This document shows, in pieces, positions 59,031-64,000 of a stretch of 64,000 nucleotides of DNA. Numbering within the stretch: position 1 is the first letter of the stretch; the number at the start of each line of letters is the position of its first letter. Under the pieces are notes generated by a model. It did not search any database. It was not told where the DNA came from and saw only the letters and a list, made by a program, of their open reading frames with translations. Position numbers and translations under genes: made by a program. Source of the DNA: Novosphingobium acidiphilum DSM 19966 (lineage in GTDB: Bacteria; Pseudomonadota; Alphaproteobacteria; Sphingomonadales; Sphingomonadaceae); assembly GCF_000429005.1 (NCBI RefSeq), contig NZ_AUBA01000015.1, forward strand, positions 1 through 64,000, written 5' to 3'.

Positions 59031-61043
59031 ATGGCTGATGATCTGTTTGAAAAGCTGCCGCCTGCTTCTTCGGCAGAAAGTTACGATGGTTCCGCGATCG
59101 AGGTGCTCGAAGGGCTGGAACCGGTGCGTCGGCGCCCCGGCATGTATATCGGTGGCACCGACGAACGTGCGCTGCATCACCTGGTCGCAGAAGTGCTCGA
59201 CAACGCGATGGACGAGGCCGTCGCCGGCCATGCCAACCGGATCGAGATCACGCTGGAAGAAGAACCGGGTGCCGCCGGGCGCGTGACCATCAGCGACAAC
59301 GGGCGCGGCATCCCGGTCGACGAACATCCCAAGTATCCCGGCAAATCCGCGCTCGAAGTCATCCTGACCACGCTCCATTCGGGCGGCAAGTTTTCGGGCA
59401 AGGCCTATGCGACATCGGGCGGCCTGCACGGCGTGGGCATTTCGGTGGTCAATGCGCTGTCGACGCTGACCCGCATCGAGGTTGCCCGCAACAAGGAATT
59501 GTATGCGCAGGAATTTTCCTGCGGCCTGGCCAAAGCGCCGCTGCAACGCATCGGCAACGCGCCCAACCGGCGCGGCACCACGGTGACCTTTGTCCCCGAT
59601 GCCACGATTTTTGGTGACGATGCCCGGTTCAAACCGGCGCGGCTGTTCCGGCTGGCACGGTCAAAGGCCTATTTGTTTGCCGGTGTCGAAATCCGCTGGA
59701 AATGCGCCCCGGCACTGGCCAGTGCGGATGTGCCCGCCGAGGCGACGTTCCAGTTTCCCGGCGGTCTGGCCGATCACCTGGCCGAACAGGTGTCAGGGCG
59801 CGAATGCGTGACCACGGTGCCCTTTGCCGGCAGCCAGGATTTTCCGGCGGGCCCGCAGGGTGAAGAAATGGGCCGGGTCGAATGGGCGATCGCCTGGCCG
59901 CTGTGGTCCGACGGGGCCTACAGCTATTACTGCAACACCATTCCCACGCCCGATGGCGGCACGCACGAACAGGGCCTGCGCGCGGCGCTGACCCGGGGCA
60001 TCCGTGCATTTGGCGAACTGATCGGCCAGAAAAAGGCCAAGGACATCGCGCCCGAAGACATGATCACCGGCAGCGAAGTCATGCTGTCGGTGTTTGTGCG
60101 CGATCCGCAGTTCCAAAGCCAGACCAAGGATCGGCTGACCAGTCCCGAGGCGGCGCGCATGGTCGAAATGGCGGTGCGCGACCATTTCGACCATTTCCTG
60201 ACCGACAACATGGATCGCGGTCGCGCCCTGCTGGGTGCGGTGATGGACCGCATGGACGAGCGCCTGCGCCGCAAGGCCGAGCGCGAGATCAAGCGCAAGA
60301 CCGCGACCAATTCGCGCAAGCTGCGCCTGCCGGGCAAATTGACCGATTGCACCGGTGAAGGCGATGCCGAAACCGAACTGTTCATCGTCGAAGGCGACAG
60401 CGCCGGCGGCAGCGCCAAACAGGCGCGCGATCGCAAGACCCAGGCGATCCTGCCGATCCGGGGCAAGATCCTCAACGTGGCGTCCGCCACCAATGACAAG
60501 ATCCGCGCCAACCAGGAAATCGCCGACCTGTCGCTGGCGCTGGGCTGCGGCACGCGCAAGGACTGCAACGCCGATGCACTGCGCTACGACCGTGTGATCA
60601 TCATGACCGATGCCGATGTCGATGGCGCGCATATTGCCACACTGCTGATGACGTTCTTTTTTCAGGAAATGCCCGATCTGGTGCGCAAAGGGCATCTCTA
60701 TCTGGCGCAACCGCCGCTTTATCGTCTGACCGCGGGCACCACCAGCGCTTATGCCCGCGACGATGCGCACCGTGCCGAACTCGAAGCGACCGTGTTCAAG
60801 GGCCGCAAGGTCGAAGTGGGCCGGTTCAAGGGGCTGGGCGAAATGAACCCTTCGCAATTGCGCGAAACGACGATGGCACCGGCCAGCCGCTCGTTGTTGC
60901 GCGTGACCCTGCCCGAAGCGCACGAACAGCGCCACGCTATCAAGGATCTGGTCGACCGCCTGATGGGCCGCAACCCCGAGCACCGCTTCATGTTCATCCA
61001 GAACCGCGCCGCCGACATCGACCCCGACCTGATCGACGCGTAA
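59031..61043 (+). CDS. parE: DNA topoisomerase IV subunit B
   Basis: A 670-residue type IIA topoisomerase ATPase subunit. The GHKL domain has VLEGLEPVRRRPGMYIGGTD, EVLDNAMDEAVAGHA and ISDNGRGIP; GGLHGVGISVVNALS follows. The TOPRIM domain has FIVEGDSAGGSAKQARDRKT and MTDADVDGAHIATLL. The C-terminus is FMFIQNRAADIDPDLIDA. Start ATG 59031 follows the in-frame alternative 59019. With ParC it decatenates chromosomes. Confidence 0.95.
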   Translation: MADDLFEKLPPASSAESYDGSAIEVLEGLEPVRRRPGMYIGGTDERALHHLVAEVLDNAMDEAVAGHANRIEITLEEEPGAAGRVTISDNGRGIPVDEHPKYPGKSALEVILTTLHSGGKFSGKAYATSGGLHGVGISVVNALSTLTRIEVARNKELYAQEFSCGLAKAPLQRIGNAPNRRGTTVTFVPDATIFGDDARFKPARLFRLARSKAYLFAGVEIRWKCAPALASADVPAEATFQFPGGLADHLAEQVSGRECVTTVPFAGSQDFPAGPQGEEMGRVEWAIAWPLWSDGAYSYYCNTIPTPDGGTHEQGLRAALTRGIRAFGELIGQKKAKDIAPEDMITGSEVMLSVFVRDPQFQSQTKDRLTSPEAARMVEMAVRDHFDHFLTDNMDRGRALLGAVMDRMDERLRRKAEREIKRKTATNSRKLRLPGKLTDCTGEGDAETELFIVEGDSAGGSAKQARDRKTQAILPIRGKILNVASATNDKIRANQEIADLSLALGCGTRKDCNADALRYDRVIIMTDADVDGAHIATLLMTFFFQEMPDLVRKGHLYLAQPPLYRLTAGTTSAYARDDAHRAELEATVFKGRKVEVGRFKGLGEMNPSQLRETTMAPASRSLLRVTLPEAHEQRHAIKDLVDRLMGRNPEHRFMFIQNRAADIDPDLIDA

Positions 61044-61066
61044 CGATTTTCTGCGTCAACCGGGTC

Positions 61067-61873
61067 TCAGGGCGATTCACCGGTTTTCGGGCCATCTTCG
61101 TCTTCGCCGGCCTTGCGCATGGTCTGGTACCACCGGATCGTCACCCACACGCCGATCATGTCTTCGCTGCCGTGCTTGGGCGGGCGCACCAGCCATTGCC
61201 ACGATGCTTCGCGCAACGCCCGCGACAGCCCCAGGTTGGGTTCGGAATCGCCGAGCTGGCGGCAATCTTCGACATGGTAATGCGGCGCAGTGCGGCAGAC
61301 GATATCACCCCAGCCGGTCTTGCGCTTTTCAACCGGCCAATAGGGTTCAAGTTCGGCCATGCGCGGCTTGCGATACCAGTCACCGCGGTAATAGCCGCGG
61401 CTGTCGGGCCCGTCGCCTTCGCCACGCCCGCCCCCGCCCGACGCCTGGGCATTGCCCGGCGCCACGCCCGAATGGATCTTGGAAATATCCGAATTGGCCA
61501 TCGCGGTGTGATCGGTGTGGATGAACCCTTCGGGCCATTCGACTTTTTCGGGGTTCTTGACGTCAATTCTGGGCGGCAGCTTGGTGGTGGCTGCAGGCGC
61601 GGTCCGCTGCGGCGTGTCGGGATCGCGCGACGCCGGATGCGCAGGCGGCACCTTTTCCTCGGGCTTTGGGGTCAACTGCAACGCTGTCAGGATCGACTTG
61701 TCCTTGTGCCCCTGGTCGTGGAGCACCGCCATATACAGCAGCACCAGCACCATGAACACGGTCACGCCCAGCGCCATCAACGCCGCGACGAGCCGCGCCT
61801 GGCGCGGCGGGCCATAACGGCCCGGCACCTCGAACGCGGGATTCAGGTCAGGTGGCAGCAGGGAAGAGTCCAT
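61067..61873 (-). CDS. TonB-like single-pass membrane protein
   Basis: A 268-residue protein with one transmembrane segment near residues 28-50 (RLVAALMALGVTVFMVLVLL), a proline-rich linker and a periplasmic C-terminal part with GDWYRKPRMAELEPYWPVEK, CRTAPHYHVEDCRQLG and WQWLVRPPK. The arrangement resembles TonB energy-transducers, but a clear TonB_C domain is not seen. The ATG at 61873 was chosen; GTG at 61876 is adjacent. Convergent with parE; divergent from the MoxR ATPase. Hypothetical. Confidence 0.7.
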   Translation of the reverse strand: MDSSLLPPDLNPAFEVPGRYGPPRQARLVAALMALGVTVFMVLVLLYMAVLHDQGHKDKSILTALQLTPKPEEKVPPAHPASRDPDTPQRTAPAATTKLPPRIDVKNPEKVEWPEGFIHTDHTAMANSDISKIHSGVAPGNAQASGGGGRGEGDGPDSRGYYRGDWYRKPRMAELEPYWPVEKRKTGWGDIVCRTAPHYHVEDCRQLGDSEPNLGLSRALREASWQWLVRPPKHGSEDMIGVWVTIRWYQTMRKAGEDEDGPKTGESP

Positions 61874-62040
61874 CACCCGTCAAAACGTTTCAAACCACAA
61901 GCCCCCTTGCCCCGCCCTGCCAAGGCCCCACCCTGGATGCAACCGTTTTGCTGCCCCCGCGACTTTTTGCGACAGGTCTTGCCCCGCGCGCCCGGGGGCG
62001 ATACGCTTAATCACTTGGTTAAATGGGTCAGGACAGATCG

Positions 62041-62883
62041 ATGCGTTTTGAAGGCACCAGCAATTACGTCGCCACCGATGATCTGAAAGTTGCGGTGAAT
62101 GCCGCGGTGCTGCTGCGCCGCCCTTTGCTGGTCAAAGGCGAACCCGGCACCGGCAAGACCGTGCTGGCCCACGAAATTGCCAAGGCGGTGGGCGCGCCGT
62201 TGATCGAATGGAACGTGAAATCGACCACCAAAGCACAGCAGGGCCTGTATGAATACGATGCGGTTGCCCGCCTGCGCGATGGCCAGCTGGGCGACGAACG
62301 CGTCCACGACATCAAGAATTATATCAAAAAGGGCAAGCTGTGGGAGGCGTTTACCGCGCCCCAGCTGCCCGTGCTGCTGATCGACGAAATCGACAAGGCC
62401 GACATCGAGTTTCCCAACGACCTGTTGCAGGAACTCGACCGGATGAGCTTCGACGTCTATGAAACGCAGGAACGGATCACTGCCGTCGAACGCCCGATCG
62501 TGGTGATCACGTCGAACAATGAAAAGGAACTGCCCGACGCGTTTTTGCGCCGCTGTTTCTTTCACTATATCAAGTTTCCCGATCGCGACACGATGCAGGC
62601 GATCATCGATGTGCACTTCCCCGGCATCCAGCGCACCCTGATCGCCAAGGCGATGGAGGTGTTCTACGAAGTGCGCGACGTGCCGGGCCTGAAGAAAAAG
62701 CCCAGCACATCCGAACTGCTCGACTGGCTGAAGCTGCTGCTGAACGAAGACATGCCGCTTGACGTGTTGCAGAACCGCGATCCGACCAAGGCGATCCCGC
62801 CGCTGCACGGGGCGCTGCTGAAAAACGAACAGGATATCATGCTGTTCGAACGGCTGGCCTTCATGGCGCGGCGCAACGGCTGA
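62041..62883 (+). CDS. MoxR-family AAA+ ATPase
   Basis: A 280-residue AAA+ protein. Walker A is KGEPGTGKTVLAHEIAKAVG near residue 38, Walker B VLLIDEIDKADIEFPNDLLQ near residue 115, then VITSNNEKELPDAFLRRCFF with sensor and arginine finger. It starts at ATG 62041 (MRFEGTSNYVATDDL) behind GGACAG; the upstream ATG 62023 is less good. These ATPases help load metal or cofactor into partner proteins, and the von Willebrand-type protein two genes downstream is the usual partner. Confidence 0.92.
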   Translation: MRFEGTSNYVATDDLKVAVNAAVLLRRPLLVKGEPGTGKTVLAHEIAKAVGAPLIEWNVKSTTKAQQGLYEYDAVARLRDGQLGDERVHDIKNYIKKGKLWEAFTAPQLPVLLIDEIDKADIEFPNDLLQELDRMSFDVYETQERITAVERPIVVITSNNEKELPDAFLRRCFFHYIKFPDRDTMQAIIDVHFPGIQRTLIAKAMEVFYEVRDVPGLKKKPSTSELLDWLKLLLNEDMPLDVLQNRDPTKAIPPLHGALLKNEQDIMLFERLAFMARRNG

Positions 62884-62901
62884 TCCTGGAGCGTGGCGGT
62901 C

Positions 62902-63330
62902 ATGACCTATACCGGACGATGCGCCTGCGGCGCGGTGACGCTGCAGATCGATGGCAAACCCTTGATGGCGCGCCAGTGCTGGTGCCGCCAATGCCAGACA
63001 CTTGCCGCAGGCGGGCCCACCAACAACGCGATGTTTCCAACCGACACCGTGCAGATCGACGGCGTGTTGGGCACATCGACGTGGACCGCAGCCAGCGGCA
63101 ACACGCTGGCGTTTCATTTTTGCCCCGCCTGCGGCACGCAAATCTATGCGCAAAGTTCGGCCCGGCCGCATATCAGGACGCTGCGCATCGGCGTGATCGA
63201 CCAACCGCATGATCTGGCGCCGCAGGCGGTCATCTGGACCGACGAGGCTCCGGCCTGGGCGGTGTTCGATCCCGATCTCGAACGCTTCGCGCGCCAGCCC
63301 CCGCCGCCCGCACCCGCTCCACAAGGCTGA
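62902..63330 (+). CDS. GFA family (CENP-V/Gfa) zinc-binding protein
   Basis: A 142-residue protein with the CxCGA motif CACGAV near residue 8, the CRQC pair in CWCRQCQ, and HFCPACGTQIYAQSS in the second half: seven cysteines consistent with two zinc sites of the glutathione-dependent formaldehyde-activating family. The ATG at 62902 is favoured over GTG 62893 by distance to TGGAG. Between the MoxR and von Willebrand genes. Substrate unknown; few members act on formaldehyde. Confidence 0.85.
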   Translation: MTYTGRCACGAVTLQIDGKPLMARQCWCRQCQTLAAGGPTNNAMFPTDTVQIDGVLGTSTWTAASGNTLAFHFCPACGTQIYAQSSARPHIRTLRIGVIDQPHDLAPQAVIWTDEAPAWAVFDPDLERFARQPPPPAPAPQG

Positions 63331-63334
63331 ACCG

Positions 63335-64000
63335 ATGTTCTTCAACTTCATCGATGAACTGCGCGCCGCCGGAATCCAGGCCAGCTTCAAAGAGCACCTG
63401 GTGCTGCTCGAGGCGCTCGACAAAGAGGTGATCGATCGCACGCCCGAGGCGTTCTATTACCTGTCGCGCGCCACCTTCGTGAAGGACGAAGGCCTGCTCG
63501 ACCGGTTCGACCAGGTGTTCAACAAAGTGTTCAAGGGCCTGCTGTCCGATTATGCGCAGCGCCCGGTCGACGTGCCCGAGGATTGGCTCAAGGCGGTTGC
63601 CGAAAAATTCCTGACCGAAGAGGAAATGGCCGCGATCCAGAAAATGGGATCGTGGGACGAGATCATGGAGACGCTGAAAAAGCGGCTTGAGGAACAGGAA
63701 AAGCGCCACCAGGGCGGCAACAAATGGGTCGGCACCGGCGGCACCAGCCCTTATGGCAACTCGGGCTACAACCCCGAAGGCGTGCGTATCGGCGGCGAAG
63801 CCAAACACGGCAAGGCGATCAAGGTATGGGAACAGCGCGCGTTCCAGAACCTGGACAACACGCGCGAACTGGGCACGCGCAATATCAAGGTCGCGCTGCG
63901 CCGCCTGCGCCGTTTCGCGCGCGAGGGCGCCGCCGACGAGCTTGACCTGGATGCAACGATCGAAGGCACCGCGCGGCAGGGCTGGCTCGATATCCGCATG
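63335..64000 (+). CDS. VWA-domain (CoxE-like) protein, N-terminal part, cut by the window edge
   Basis: Partial gene: 222 codons are visible, starting ATG 63335 (MFFNFIDELRAAGIQASFKE), four bases after the GFA gene. Further features are LVLLEALDKEVIDRTPEAFY, EEMAAIQKMGSWDEIMETL and a glycine-rich region with GGNKWVGTGGTSPYGNSGYN, ending at ARQGWLDIRM at the edge. This is the N-terminal region of proteins with a C-terminal von Willebrand A domain (CoxE/YehP type), partners of MoxR ATPases. The VWA domain itself is outside the window, so the naming leans on the conserved N-terminus and neighbours. Confidence 0.8.
   Translation, partial: MFFNFIDELRAAGIQASFKEHLVLLEALDKEVIDRTPEAFYYLSRATFVKDEGLLDRFDQVFNKVFKGLLSDYAQRPVDVPEDWLKAVAEKFLTEEEMAAIQKMGSWDEIMETLKKRLEEQEKRHQGGNKWVGTGGTSPYGNSGYNPEGVRIGGEAKHGKAIKVWEQRAFQNLDNTRELGTRNIKVALRRLRRFAREGAADELDLDATIEGTARQGWLDIRM

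Noticed and set aside
1..64000. tRNA genes, rRNA, insertion sequences, prophage or integrase
   Set aside because: None of the expected signatures were seen on reading both strands by eye; a short or diverged element could be missed without a search.

Overview
The window reads as a chromosomal segment of a GC-rich alphaproteobacterium, most likely a sphingomonad of the Novosphingobium/Sphingobium type. The reasons are a lignin-aromatic gene set of the SYK-6 kind (LigAB, LigC, LigI, LigJ, LigK, LigU, LigM, LigW, LigE- and LigF-type glutathione transferases, an ADP-forming FerA), a large TonB-dependent receptor, and housekeeping genes (aroQ, accB, accC, gshB, rsmI, parE) in the usual alphaproteobacterial order on the right. 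Names rest on motif and family recognition; no database search was run.

Layout. 1-3969: the start of etfB, then sdaA, a prolyl-tRNA deacylase and a first purU on the minus strand, with a divergent LysR regulator. 3988-9465: a four-gene minus-strand operon in which every junction is a 4-base start/stop overlap: MFS transporter, aldehyde dehydrogenase, LigW-type 5-carboxyvanillate decarboxylase, MFS transporter. 9641-11490: two overlapping LigD-like short-chain dehydrogenases. 11625-14952: metF and ligM (vanillate O-demethylation) divergent from a second purU. 14984-18978: an operon of aldehyde dehydrogenase, amidohydrolase, LigF-like GST and alpha/beta hydrolase. 19394-29175: TonB receptor, aldehyde dehydrogenase, an SDR remnant, then a five-gene chain (unknown 286-aa protein, PQQ-cytochrome alcohol dehydrogenase, vanillyl-alcohol-oxidase/p-cresol-methylhydroxylase-type flavoprotein, its cytochrome c, a small Tat-signal protein). 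29184-31509: a 5'-truncated autotransporter. 31757-35259: ferA and ferB divergent from ferC. 35456-40258: LigE-type GST, acyl-CoA ligase, a 2-oxoglutarate oxygenase paired with a TIM-barrel protein, DUF427. 40255-50053: the full protocatechuate 4,5-cleavage set (ligI, ligU, ligK, ligR, ligJ, ligA, ligB, ligC) with a sterol-desaturase-like pair inserted. 50081-52596: cystatin-like protein, pobA, pobR. From 52635: housekeeping genes.

How the genes work together. FerA and FerB convert ferulate to vanillin; an aldehyde dehydrogenase would give vanillate; LigM moves the methyl group to tetrahydrofolate, and MetF plus PurU return the carbon as formate; PobA feeds 4-hydroxybenzoate in; LigAB-C-I-U-J-K take protocatechuate to pyruvate and oxaloacetate. 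LigW and the LigE/LigF/LigD-like enzymes point to biphenyl, phenylcoumaran and beta-aryl-ether dimers. The 23.8-29.2 kb chain looks like a periplasmic entry for 4-alkyl or allyl phenols and alcohols, whose substrate is not fixed by sequence.

The most interesting non-coding signal is a 19-bp inverted repeat (oriented consensus TTGTRKG-N5-CATACRA) found in five places, each in the promoter region of a lignin-related operon. It implies one shared regulator whose gene was not identified here. No tRNA, rRNA, CRISPR array, insertion sequence or prophage was seen.
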